The notes under the pieces were generated by a model. It was not told where the DNA came from, searched no databases, and worked only from the letters and a program-made list of their open reading frames with translations. A program made the position numbers and the translations under genes. From positions 37,013,712 through 37,077,711 of the forward strand of contig JAAALK010000286.1 in the NCBI GenBank assembly GCA_019279435.1: 64,000 nucleotides of DNA, in the 5' to 3' direction. This DNA comes from Zizania palustris (Eukaryota > Streptophyta > Magnoliopsida > Poales > Poaceae). Shown here piece by piece: positions 12,028 to 22,845 of the stretch; positions within the stretch are counted from its first letter, which is position 1; each line of letters starts with the position of its first letter.

Positions 12028-12054
12028 GGTTAAGGTCAACTGGTGATCTTAACC
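12028..12054 (-). promoter_or_regulatory. Element D leader hairpin
   Basis: On the minus strand GGTTAAG and CTTAACC form a perfect 7-bp stem around a 13-nt loop just downstream of the primer-binding site. The same structure occurs in B, C and E. It is a candidate RNA packaging or dimerisation signal; the function is inferred. Confidence 0.6.
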
Positions 12055-12056
12055 AG

Positions 12057-12068
12057 GCTCTGATACCA
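12057..12068 (-). promoter_or_regulatory. Element D primer-binding site
   Basis: TGGTATCAGAGC on the minus strand, complementary to initiator tRNA-Met, two bases inside the 5' LTR end. Confidence 0.92.
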
Positions 12069-12070
12069 AT

Positions 12071-13984
12071 TGTTGGACCGGAAACGGCGACCAGAGGGGG
12101 GTGAATGGGAGCTTTTAAAATTTCGAGCTAAAACTAGCCTTCGGTTTCAATACTGTCTTCTGCGGAACAGGCTTCGAACACCACCTTCGAAGGTCTGGTT
12201 CGGAGGTACTTCGACACCTTCGAACACAGGCTTCGGAGTAACTAAAGTTCGAAGCCAAGAATACTTCGCTCCACTTACAACCCTCGAAAATCTACTCTGC
12301 TAAGTCAGTGCAGGCTCCGCACACAGGGTGCTTCAAGCAGGCTTCACACTTCACCCTTCGCAAGAGAGGACATCTCTCTGAGGACTTCGACCAGGAACTT
12401 GGCAGCAGCAACTGGTGCTGAGCTTCGTACACGAAGGTCTACACGCACATGCAAATGGACTACGCTAAGGGCTTCGACACAAGAAGCAACACAGGCCTCG
12501 GTCAGGGCTACGCTAGTAAGCAGCGAGGTCTAGCCTCGTGTTACACAGAGCGACAACACACTGAAAAACACACTTCGCGAGAAAAACACCCTTCGCCAAG
12601 ACAAGCTTCGGTGTACTAAGACTAGCGAGGTATGTAAAGCAAGCTCAAGCAAAAACACAAGGAAGCAGGGCTTCGCCGCTTGAATAAGGAACACAAAATA
12701 AATTGAACTCTGGATGAAAACCAGCGAGGTCTGTGTGTACAGGAGCTCAACAGTAAATGCTCAAAGTGTTAAATGTTACCTACCGAGCCCCCATATTTAT
12801 AGCCCACAGTTTACCCAAAGGAATTGACTACACTACCCCTAGGGTTTACATTCATTTTGTCTCTACAGAACTAAGGGGTACAAAAGGTAGTCCACCTTTA
12901 TTCTGGAGGCTTCTCTGTCAGGTGCAGAGGGGACAGTGTCAGCCTTTTTCAGAACAGACAGTGTCAGCCTTTACAGTGTTGACTTCTGGAACCTCCCTTC
13001 GCACCGGAGGGTGCGGTAGCTTCGGCGAGAAGCCTGCAGCCTATTGGCCTTCGCTCCGCCGAAGAAGTCCTTCGATACAGTGACGGTTTTAAGCCGAAGC
13101 CGTCAAAGCCCTTGGGCCTTCGCACCACCACCTCCGGAGTGGACCACCACGGCTTCGCAGCTACTCCCAGCTCGAACACCGTTCGTCCGTGTACCGAAGC
13201 CATGCAGGCCGAAGCACCTCAAGTCAACCTCACTCCGAAGCCCCACCTTCGGAGTTCCACCCTTCGAAGTCCCTCCTTCGTCCAAGGCCTCCGCATGAAG
13301 CATTCCATGAGCACTCCGTCGCAGTGCCTCTTCCCGAGCACACTCCACGACGAGCCTCACCCGGACCATGCCTTCGATGTGCCTCGACTTCTGAGACCTT
13401 CGTCGGGCCAATTTCGAGTGTCTCCCTCCGGAGCACACTTCGAACACCTTGCCTCCGCAGAGGACTTGATCCACCAACTCCGAAGTCACTCCATTCGGAG
13501 TACCTTCAGCCGGAGCCACGCTCCGCACTCTCTGCCTTCACCTGGCGCGCCTCGACCCGAGAACCGACCCGGACCACCTTCGCAGCCACCGTGACGGAGC
13601 TCCCTGCTCCCCTGGCATCAAGCCTCCCGCTCGACCCAGGTTCACCAGGCTCGAACCTTGTCCTTCGCCTCCGAAGTCCCTGCGCACCACAGACAAGCAA
13701 ACAAGTGTATCCAGTACTCCGGAGACCTCTCCGGGTTAGCAACCTCCGGCACACACTCCGGTGTACCGCCCAAAGTACCGAAGCCATCGGTACGAACCCA
13801 ATCATCGTGTACTGTCGGACCCCTCCGACAGGTACACTCCGCTGCAACAGCTGCAGCAAGCAAACACCTCCGAACACCCTTCGGAGAAACCACCTCCGAA
13901 GCCCCTCCGGAGGTACCCTTCGAACAGAGGGTAAAATCCTGTCAATCACTCATCACAAACACCGAAACCACCCTTGGTTTCTCA
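12071..13984 (-). repeat. Element D 5' LTR
   Basis: This 1914-bp LTR pairs with 3291-5205. The TATA box (TATAAATA on minus) is at 12794-12801, so transcription should start about 30 bases beyond it and run leftward through U5, leader and gag. Upstream U3 (to 13984) is rich in palindromic TCCGGA and CTTCGGAG words. Confidence 0.93.
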
Positions 13985-13989
13985 CCTTT
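13985..13989. repeat. Element D target-site duplication, right copy
   Basis: CCTTT, identical to 3286-3290. Confidence 0.92.
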
Positions 13990-14302
13990 TTACTTGGATG
14001 CTAATATGCAACTTGATTTCATCAAAAATATTATGTTGAAAATGAAAATGAATGAAAATGAAAATGAAAATGAAAAATGAATGAAAATGAATGATATTCA
14101 TGTTGTTGTGTGCTAAAGTTGAAAAGATCCAGGTGGGTTTGCTTTGTCGCACTACTTTGTTCTGGACGGCTTACCATAGCACTTTGGTATGAACCGGGAC
14201 ATTGAAGTGTATACCGAGATCAATGCTTTAAGCTTCCGATGGTCTTTTGCTTGACCTAGGCTTGGCTTGGTCGGTTAGCGTAAGGTTGACATGCAAATAA
14301 GG
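13990..14302 (+). other. Element A post-pol non-coding region (right half)
   Basis: This continues element A after the D insertion. It holds a (GAAAAT)n-like microsatellite at 14037-14094 and the conserved Sirevirus block 14122-14300, which includes the stem TACCA/TGGTA (14172-14189). The block stops abruptly at 14300-14302, where sequence jumps into the LTR end. The polypurine array and most of the 3' LTR are therefore deleted. Confidence 0.8.
14037..14094 (+). repeat. GAAAAT/GAATGA simple repeat
   Basis: Short tandem units of GAAAAT with GAATG variants, about 58 bases, inside element A's non-coding tail. It is a simple-sequence repeat with no other role visible. Confidence 0.85.
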
Positions 14303-14435
14303 TTGACCAATTGAGTTTTGAGTAGGATTTTGATGTTATTAGAGGTGCGTTGGGTGATTTGACTAGGCCATCAGATTCACGAGAATTTGTCGAGGCGTCT
14401 ATTCACCCCCCTCTTATCGCCATTCTGATCCCACA
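14303..14435 (+). repeat. Element A: remnant of 3' LTR
   Basis: 133 bases match 396-529 of the 5' LTR with a few differences and end in CCCACA at 14435. The junction at 14303 shares TTGAC(C) with the non-coding tail, which suggests a deletion at short homology. The following five bases CTTGT are the presumed target-site duplication; its partner is outside the window. Confidence 0.85.
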
Positions 14436-14480
14436 CTTGTAATCTTGAAGATCATGGGGATGAAGTATTTTCCCCCAACA
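14436..14480 (-). repeat. Element X: LTR start fragment
   Basis: On the minus strand this 45-bp piece starts TGTTGGGGGAAAATAC, a typical LTR start, exactly where element B's gag reading frame is broken. I infer an LTR retrotransposon X inserted into B with A later inserted into X. Only this sliver is visible, so its family is unknown. Confidence 0.55.
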
Positions 14481-14686
14481 TCCCTCAAATTAATACTTTC
14501 AATAAGTAAAGGACAGTTCATGCATTCATTAATAACATGAGGACTAGACTCCACCACCAAAAGCTGCTTCTGTGCAGTCTCAAGCGCATTAATAGTTTGA
14601 GCATGCACAGAACACAACTGATCAAGCTCACCCATGACAACAGTGCAAGATTCACATTCAACATCATCAATCTTAGACTTAAGCAT
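14481..14686 (-). pseudogene. gag: Element B gag, middle fragment
   Basis: The minus-strand reading shows the gag coiled-coil with CESC and CMNC cysteine pairs, up to the INLRD motif. It continues directly from the B gag at 37310 onward: the two halves join at the residues that read YAM/LKSK in the intact family member. G lies between them. The downstream part of B, including pol, is outside the window. Confidence 0.85.
14682..14686. repeat. Element G target-site duplication, left copy
   Basis: AGCAT (ATGCT on the minus strand) precedes the LTR start TGTATCGCCC. The partner at 37310-37314 is ACCAT, one mismatch. The intact gag copies have ATGCT at this site, so the right copy carries the mutation. 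Confidence 0.75.
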
Positions 14687-17600
14687 TGTATCGCCCAGAT
14701 TTAATAAAACCCAGACTTTATTGAAATTCCATAGAAAATCAATAATCACAAGATGTTCATCACACAAGGATGCACATATGTCAAACATTCATAGCTCGTA
14801 GACCACATTATTCCACAAAGGTTAAAATAAAAGAAACTATGAAAATAATAACCTTGATGAACATCTTCCCTAGGGTTGCTTCCTTTACTAGGTCGCTAAT
14901 CCAGACCATCCTCATCGTAGTACGTCTTTGAAGTGGTTTTTCCAACGGGTGAGTACAAACATACTCAACAAGACACCGATAAAATGCAATAATAATACAA
15001 AGGGAGGTAATGGTTTAAAGTGCAAAAAGTACATTTTTACCTTGCAGCCTTTAAGGTGAGTTAGGTTTATTCATACACAATATTTAAATTATGGATGATG
15101 CAACATCTTCTAACTCGAGGAGTACAATCAGCCCTCCTCGCTTGACAGTCCTTACATGCCCAAACAATTATGCAACATTTCTCAAACATAAGCTAACTGT
15201 GGGATGTCACTCCACTCGCCCTTGATCATGGGCTCGGCTTTTCAAAAAGATTTAACTCTGATCAGAGGTGTACCACTGTACACACAAGGCACTCATTCCC
15301 GCACACCGCAGTGTGTCAAATGACCCAAGTCACATGAAATTATGCCGAAACCGTTAGCATGAATCGCTCCAACTTAATGACACACACTATAGGTTTCGCC
15401 GGCGTGCCGATGCACCGGACCAACGTCACGCCCCCTTTTGTCCCACATGGCCCAAGCCACCCGCAGGTGCTGCTTGTCCCTCTACACATAGTCTCTCGGG
15501 TTGGAATGACCCATACCTTTAGTTAAGACTTACCCACTAGACTTGTGGTTGGTACGGAAGTTCTTTGCGACGAATCCCACAAACCAGTCCTTATAGTGCC
15601 CCGGGTGCGACTAACCAATGTCCTCGCTTGCACCCGGACCTACCATGCTAACTTATCAAACCAATTCCAAGACCAACAGAATACCAGGGGTGAGAGACAT
15701 AGGGGATCATATATTAGAATCCAAGTATCTACGACTAGTTTCTAAGCCTATAGCAGTTGTGTCGATACATTGACACTTCTAATATTAATAAGTATACTGG
15801 TGACAAGGAATTCAGGCTCGGCTAGATAGCATGGCTTAGGTTTGCACATCAAGGTTGGGGATCTGATAAATATAATGTAGGGTTATTCATTTGACTAATG
15901 CAAATATAACCTATGAGTTTTAACGATATTTCATTGAAAACTAGGCTCAATATGTTCAAAATGTGCTTGGTGACTTGCCTTGTTTAGAGAAAGGAGATGG
16001 GTGAGCTTCTAGAAAGTATTTCGACTCTTCGACGGCGTTGTAGTCTTCTCGGTACGCAAATCGAGAAATAACAATCAATCAAAAAAATAAAAAATCACAA
16101 CACAAACATATAAATTTTATTGAGTAAAATTGAAGGGGATAAAATATAAAGCCTCTGAAATTAAAATAAGGATTTTTAGAGTTAATTTAAGGGAGTTATG
16201 GATTTTTGAAAGTATAAAATGATTTCTTAAATTATGTTTTAATATCAATTAATTAATGTAAGATGTTTAGTGTAAACATATAACTTTTATTGGATAAACC
16301 AGAAATAACAAAAAGACAGGTTTTCTAAAGTTGGAATGGTAATTTTTAGAATTGATTCCAAGGAGTTATGAATTTTTTAAGTTAGGAATTCATTTCTTCA
16401 ATTTTATTTTAAATTTCAATTAAATAATCTAAAATATCCAATGTAAACATATAAATTTAATGGGATGAACAGGAAGAGAATAAAAAGATAAACTTTCTGA
16501 AATTTGAATGGTCAAATTTGGAGTTAATTTGAGCAAGTTATGAATTTCTAAAGTTTAAACTAATTTCTGGAATTTAATTTAAATTCTAATTCAGCCTTCG
16601 GTCCACGGTGAACCGGGTCCATGGCACTGTGAAGTGAGACGACGGGTTTTAAATGAAAATGAATGGCTGAGATGCGCTGATACACCCTCGATCTAGATGG
16701 ACGGCTGAGATTAAATCTCGTGTGCGAATTAATCTCCTCCTCCTGATCAAGATCGTGCGGCCGTGATTGGATCCAGCACGGCACGGGTAACTACACGTGC
16801 GAGTCATCTTCTCCGACGATGGTAGGGGCTTGCGGCAGCCGCAGCAATGACGGTGATGGCTAAGGCTACCCGGTGAAGCTAGAAATTGAATCAGTACGTT
16901 GAGGGGAACACGATGATACCGGCGCGGTGGCTCGAGACCGATGGAGCGATGCCGGCGACGAGCGGGGGGCGGCGGAGTGGTTCGGGTCATCGGCGGGGAC
17001 AGTGTTCTAGCGGTCTTTAGAGAGGATGGAGGGGTGGACAGTGTCGGGGAGGCGGTGATGGTCACAGCGAGGGTGACAACGAGGTGGATGGCAAACTCCG
17101 GCGATGGCGATCGATGACTAGAGGGCGAGCAGAGGGACGGCGTGAAAATGCTTAATGTGGCGCTCAGTTCTGTCTAAGGGGGGCAAAGGGGAGGTGCGTT
17201 GGAGGCGGTGTGCCCAGGGGTCCTTTTATACTACTCCGGTGACAGTGAGGTGGTGGGGCGCAGTGAAGACCGAGAAGGGGGAGATTTAACTCTGGCGAGG
17301 CATTTATAGCGATTAAAGGGAGTAATCGTGATGGAATTTGAAGGAAAACATGCGGAGGATTACATCGACTTAATTTCGACGATTAACCGGAGCTCAGGCC
17401 CACAATGGAGGTGATCGGATTTCACTACGGTGGCCGGGGATCTCGGGCACTCGAGGTTGAAGACGACTGACAGGACGGGGCCACCGGTCACTGAGCAGAA
17501 GAGGACCAGCGGCACAACGGTTGGCACCGATAGGTGGGTCTAAGTGCGTAAGTCGTGAGGGGAGGAGGCTAATAGTTGGGCCAAGGCTCGGTCACGAGGC

Positions 17601-17717
17601 GGAGCGCACATATAGGCGGGGCCCGCTTGTCAGTGAGAGGGTGCCATGGTGGATGGGTTGGGGCGGACGTTGAGAGAGAAATAAGGGGAGCGGCCCATTA
17701 GCATTTAAATTATTTTC
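14687..17717 (-). repeat. Element G 3' LTR, truncated at its 5' end
   Basis: The sequence is collinear with 34064-37034 of the other LTR and begins TGTATCGCCCAG (TGTAGCGCCCGG in the partner). A TATA-like box (TATAAAAGG on minus) is at 17222-17230. The ~275 bases that should begin this LTR on the minus strand are missing. At about 17717 it joins the end of the integrase instead. Confidence 0.85.
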
Positions 17718-20700
17718 TTAAGATCTGTTCATTCGGTGGGTACTCGAAGACACTTCTTCAGCTGGGAGACGTGGAACACGTTGTGTACTTCGGCTAAGGA
17801 GGGCGGTAGCTCCAACTGGTATGCGACCTATCCTTGTCGACGAATGATCTAAAATGGGCCAACATAACGGGGAGCTAACTTCCTCTTCATGTTGAACCTC
17901 TTAGTGCCTCAGAGGGGAGTGACTCGAAGATAGACGTAATCGCCTTCCTTGAAGGCTAAATCTCTATGTCGGTTGTCGGCATAAATCTTTTGGCATGATT
18001 GGGCTATCTTTAATAGGTCCCTGATAACCTTGACTCTAGCTGTAGCCTCTCACAGAATGTTCGTACCAAACAACTAAGATTCACCAGCTTGATCCCATCG
18101 TAGCGACATTCGGCACTTTCATCCATATAATGCCTCGAGTGGTGACATCTGTAGGCTGACCTGATAGTTGTTGTTGTAGGAGAACTCTGCATAGGGCAAA
18201 CTCTTATCCCACATTCCACAAAAGTCTATGGTGCAGGCCCTAAGCATATCTTCCAACACTTGGTTCACCCTTTCAGTCTGACCATCAGTCTGTGGATGAT
18301 ATGATGTGCTGAAGTTTAGCCTAGTGCTGAGGTCTTCCTAAAGGTTCTTCCAAAACTTGGAGGTGAACTGACTACCTCGGTCGAACACAATCTTCTTTAT
18401 AACCCCGTGTAAACACACGATCCGGGTCATGTTTAACTCAGCTAGCTTCGAACCACTGTACGTCATCTTGACGGGAATAAAATGAGCCACCTTGGTGAGT
18501 CGATCGATGATCACCCAAATGGAATCATACCCGGCCTGGGTCCTGGGCAGTCCAGTGATGAAGTCCATTCCTACCTCTTCCCACTTCCATTCAGGAACCT
18601 TGAGGGGTTGTAAAAGACCAACAGGTCTCTGGTGTTCTGCCTTGACTCAATGACAAGTGTCAAACCTTGCCACATATTCAGCTATCTCTCTCTTCATACT
18701 GACACACCAATATTTCTCTTTCGGGTCCAGGTATATCTTGGTACTCCCGGGATGTATGGAGTACAAGGTCTCATGGGCTTCTTCAAGAATGAGAGACTTC
18801 AGCTCGGGCTTGTTGGGCACGCATATCCTGTTTCCGAACCATACGGTACCAACCTCATCTTCGGAGAACCTTGGGGTTTTTCCCCTCCTCATATTCTTCT
18901 AGATCTCTGCTATGTTGGGGTCTTCCTTATGTGTCTCATGGATCTGGTCCATCAAGACAGGCCTTGCTTAAAGTACAGCGAGGTAATCCCTAGTGGTGAT
19001 CCTATGTTCAATCTTTCCATCTCTTTATATAGCAAAGGGGCCTGATCTTGTACTGCAAGGGCATTGTAGTATCCCTTCTGGCTTAGAGCATCTTCCACTA
19101 CATTTGCCTTACCGGGATGGTAATGGATGCCTAAGTCATAATCCTTGATCAGTTCCAACCTTCTTCTCTGCCTAAGGTTTAGATCTGGTTGGGTGAATAT
19201 GTACTTGAGACTCTTGTGGTCGGTGAAGACTTCACACTTGTTACCCACAAGGTAATGCCTCCATATCTTTAGTGCATGGACTACTGCTGCCAGTTCTAAG
19301 TCATGCGTGGGGTAGTTCAGCTCATGCAGTCTCAATTGTCGTGAGGTGTATGACACTACTTTCCCGTCTTGCATGAGAACGCACCCTAGTCCAAGGCGAG
19401 AGGCATCATAGTAGACGTAGAAGTCTTTCTAGATGTTCGGCAGTGTCAATACTAGGGCTAACACGAGTCTCTTCTTGAGGGTTTGGAAGCTTTCTTCATA
19501 AGCTAGAGTCCATTCGAACTTTACTTCCTTCTGTAACAATCTGGTCATGGGCTTGGCGATCTTGGAAAAAAATTCGATGAATCGCCGGTAATATCCGACT
19601 AATCCTAGAAAACTCTAGATCTCCGATACATTCTGAGGTTGTAACCAGTTTGTTACTGCTTCCATAGTGGTTGGATCCACGGCTATTCCTCCGGCAGATA
19701 TGACATGCCCTAGGAACTTCACTTCGGACGACTAGAATTCACACTTGCTATACTTGGCATATAGTTGATGCTCCCATAACTTTCCCAAGGTCAGATGGAG
19801 ATGGGCTTCGTGCTCTTCCTTGGTCTTGGAGTAGACGAGTATATCATCTATGAACACCATAATGAACTTGTCCAATAATTCTATGAAGACATTATTCATC
19901 ATGTTCATGAAGAATGCGGGGGCATTCGTGAGTCCGAAAGACATCACTGTATACTCGTATAGTCCATAACGGGACGTGAAGGCAGTCTTGGGGATGTCCT
20001 CTTCTATGATCCTGAGCTGATGGTAGCCTGATCGAAGGTCAACCTTAGAGAAGACTAAGGATCCCTTAAGCTGATCGAACAGGTCGTCGATTCGTGGTAA
20101 AGGGTACTTATTCTTGATGGTTACATCATTCAAAGCCCTATAATCCACACACATCCTCTTCGTCTTATCCTTCTTCATGGCGAATATGACCGGTGCTCCC
20201 CAAGGTGAGGTACTCGATCGAATATAACCTTTCTTTTTAAGCTCTTCAATGTTACTCTTCACTTCGGCTAGTTCGTTTGCGGCCATCTGATATGGTCATT
20301 TGGAAATGGGTGTGGTCCCGGGGACGGGCTCAATCCTGAATTCAATGTCCCTCTTGGGTGGCATTCCTAGCAGTTCTTCTAGGAAAACATCCGCATATTC
20401 TCAGACTACAGGTACTTCTTCTATAGCCATCTGGTGGAGAGAAGTCCTTCTCAGACCCTGGGTGGTCATTTCAAAGGTGATGGTGATTCCTTCCTCATTG
20501 GTTACGGTGACGGACTTGCTGGCGCAGTCTATCATTCCCTTCTGCTTCATCAACTAGTACATACCGAGGATGAGGTCTAGGCCCTAGCAATCTATAAGGA
20601 TTGGGTCTGCCCAAAATAATACACCTTGGATTTTATCCTTATCCTTGGGCTAAATAGGGTGGCTAGATTTTGCTTGCTGAGTGTGGAAATTACCAAAGGC

Positions 20701-20741
20701 TTAGATAGTTGGAGTACTTCTAGCCCATTATTCATCAAAAA
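17718..20741 (-). pseudogene. pol: Element G pol (RT, RNase H, integrase), decayed
   Basis: Read on the minus strand from 20741: an end-of-protease/linker piece that joins seamlessly to 31688, the reverse transcriptase (19732-20286: VDYRALNDVTIKNKYPLPR, FIDDILVYSK), RNase H (18952-19374: FTDHKSLKYIF), the HHCC zinc region (18647-18892), the integrase core (18338-18568: MDFITGLPRTQ, FDRGSQFTSKFW; normally SDRG) and the integrase C-terminal part ending HVSQLKKCLRVPTE near 17725. Stops separate each segment. A chromodomain expected after the last motif is absent, apparently removed with the LTR start by one deletion. Confidence 0.88.
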
Positions 20742-22781
20742 TGAGAAACCAAGGGTTGGTTTCAGTGTTTGTGATGAGTGATTGACAGGCTTTTTACCTC
20801 TGTTTGAAGGGGTACCTCCGAAGGGGGTTCAGAGGTTGGACCTCCGAAGGGTGTTCGGAGGTGGTACCTCCGAAGGGTGTTCGGAGGTGGTTTCACCGAA
20901 GTGTGTTCGGTGGTTGCTTGCTGCAGCTGTTGCAGCGGAGTGTGCATGTCGGAGGGGTCCGACAGTACACGATGACTGGGTGTGTACCGAAGGGTTCGGT
21001 ACTTTGGGCGGTACACCGGAGTGTGTGCCGGAGGTTGCTAACCCGGAGAGGTCTCCGGAGTACTGGATACACTTGTCTGCTTGTCTGTGGTGCGCAGGGA
21101 CTTCGGAGGCGACGGACAAGGTTCGCAGCAGGTGAACCTGGGTCAAGCGGGAGGCTTGATGCCAGGGGAGCGGGGAGCTCCGTCACGGTGGCTGCGAAGG
21201 GGTCCGAGTCGGTCCTTGGGTCGAGGCGCGCCAGGTGAAGGCAGAGAGTGCGGAGCGTGGCTCCGGGTGAAGGTACTCCGAGACAAAGTCCTCGGAGGTG
21301 AGGCACTTCGAAGGTACTCCGGATGGAGTGACTTCGGAGTATGGTGGAACAAGTCCTCTGCGGAGGCAAGGAGTTCGAAGTGTGCTCCGGAGGGAGACAT
21401 TCGAAGGTTGCCCGACGAAGGTCTCAGAAGTCGAGGCGCATCGAAGGCATGGTCCGGGTGAGGCTCGTCGAGGAGTGTGCTCGGGGAGAGGCACTGCGAC
21501 GAAGTGCTCATGGAATGCTTCATGCGGAGGCCTCGGACGAAGGAGGGACTTCGAAGGGTGGTACTCCAAAGGTGGGGCTTCGGAGGGAGGAAGGCTTCGG
21601 AGCGGGGCTAGCTCCGGAGCGAGGTTGACTTGAGGTGCTTCGGCCTGCATGGCTTCGGTACACGGACTGACGGAGTTCGAGCTGGGTGAAGCTGCGAAGC
21701 CGTGGTGGTCCACTCCGGAGGTGTTGGTGCGAAGGCCCAAGGGCTTTGACGGCTTCGGCTCAAAACCGTCACTGTATCGAAGGCTATCTTCGGCGAAGCG
21801 AAGGCCACCAGGCTCAAGGCTTCTCGCCGAAGCTACCGCACCCTCGCGTGCGAAGGGAGGCTCCAGAAGGTCAAAGACTGCAAAGGCTGACACTGTCTGT
21901 TCTGTAAAAAGCTGACGCTGTCCCCTCTGCAAAGCTGACAGAGAAGCCTCCAGAATAAAGGTGGACTACCTTTTGTACCCCTTAGTTCTGTAGAGACAAA
22001 TCCTTTGTAAACCCTAGGGGTAGTGTAGTCATTTCCTTTGGGTGAACTGTGGGCTATAAATATGGGGGCTCGGTAGGTAACATTTAACACTTTGAGCATT
22101 TACTGTTGATCTCCTGTAGCCACATACCTCGCTGTATTTCATCCAGAGTTCAATTTATTGTGTTCCTTGTTCAAGCGGCGAAGCCCTGCTTCTTTGTGCT
22201 TTTTGCTTGAGCTTGCTTTACATACCTCGCTAGTTTTAGTGCACCGAAGCCTGTCTAGGCGAAGGGTGTTTTGTGTGAAGTGTGTTTTTCAGTGTGCTGT
22301 CGCTCTGTGTAACTTGAGGCTTGACCTCACAGCTTACTAGCGAAGCCCTGATCGAAGCCCATTTTGCTTCTTGTGTCGAAGCCCTTAGCAAAGTCCGCGT
22401 GTGTGCGTTTAGACCTTGTGTACGAAGCCCAGCACCAGTTGCTGCTGCCAAGTACTTGGTCGAAGTCCTCAGTAGGGTATCCACTCTTGCGAAGGGTGAA
22501 GTGCGAAGCCTGCTCGAAGCACCCTGTGTGCGGAGCCTGCACTGACTTAGCAGAGTAGATTGTCGAGGGGTGTAAGTGGAGCGAAGTCTTCTTGGCTTCG
22601 AACTTTTGCTCCTGCGAAGCCTGTGTTCGGAGCTGTCGAAGTACCTCCGAACCAGACCTTCGAAGGTAGTGTTCGAAGCCTGTTCCGCAGAAGGCAGAAC
22701 CAAAACCGAAGGCTAGTTTTTAGCCCGAAATTTTAAAAGCTCCCATTCACCCCCCCTCTGGTCGCCGTTTCCGGTCCAACA
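20742..22781 (+). repeat. Element C 5' LTR
   Basis: It runs from TGAGAAACC to ..GGTCCAACA, 2040 bp. U3 carries dense CTTCGGAGG and CTCCGGAG words; a TATA box TATAAATA is at 22055-22062; U5 is rich in TTCGAAG/GCGAAG. It ends with the conserved CACCCCCCCTCTGGTCGCC stretch. Confidence 0.93.
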
Positions 22782-22783
22782 AT

Positions 22784-22795
22784 TGGTATCAGAGC
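22784..22795 (+). promoter_or_regulatory. Element C primer-binding site
   Basis: TGGTATCAGAGC, complementary to initiator tRNA-Met. It is followed by a leader hairpin GGTTAAG (22797-22803) / CTTAACC (22817-22823). Confidence 0.92.
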
Positions 22796-22845
22796 GGGTT
22801 AAGATCACTAGTTGACCTTAACCGGTTTTGTGATCTATTGGCGAC

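Larger units (their letters stand above)
3291..13984 (-). mobile_element. Element D: full-length Sirevirus (Ty1/copia)
   Basis: This is a 10.7-kb minus-strand element: 5' LTR 12071-13984, primer-binding site, gag, pol, polypurine tract and 3' LTR 3291-5205, flanked by CCTTT. It belongs to the same family as elements C and E. By eye the LTRs differ by about 12 substitutions plus one base in a G run, about 0.6%. At the commonly used grass rate of 1.3e-8 per site per year that is very roughly a quarter of a million years. Pol is open but gag has one frameshift, so this copy probably needs a helper. Confidence 0.95.

Noticed and set aside
14037..14094. Possible CRISPR-like or satellite array
   Set aside because: It is a short GAAAAT simple repeat without spacers.
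16649..17065. Reading frames in the G LTRs (16649-17065, 36278-36580, 36297-36602)
   Set aside because: Not conserved between the two LTRs of the same element and without recognisable domain.
20737..20741. Absence of a perfect target duplication around C, suggesting recombination between elements
   Set aside because: AAAAA versus ACAAA differs by one base, and removing C restores the reading frame of G (KNF-V-MNNGLEV), so a point mutation is the simpler explanation.
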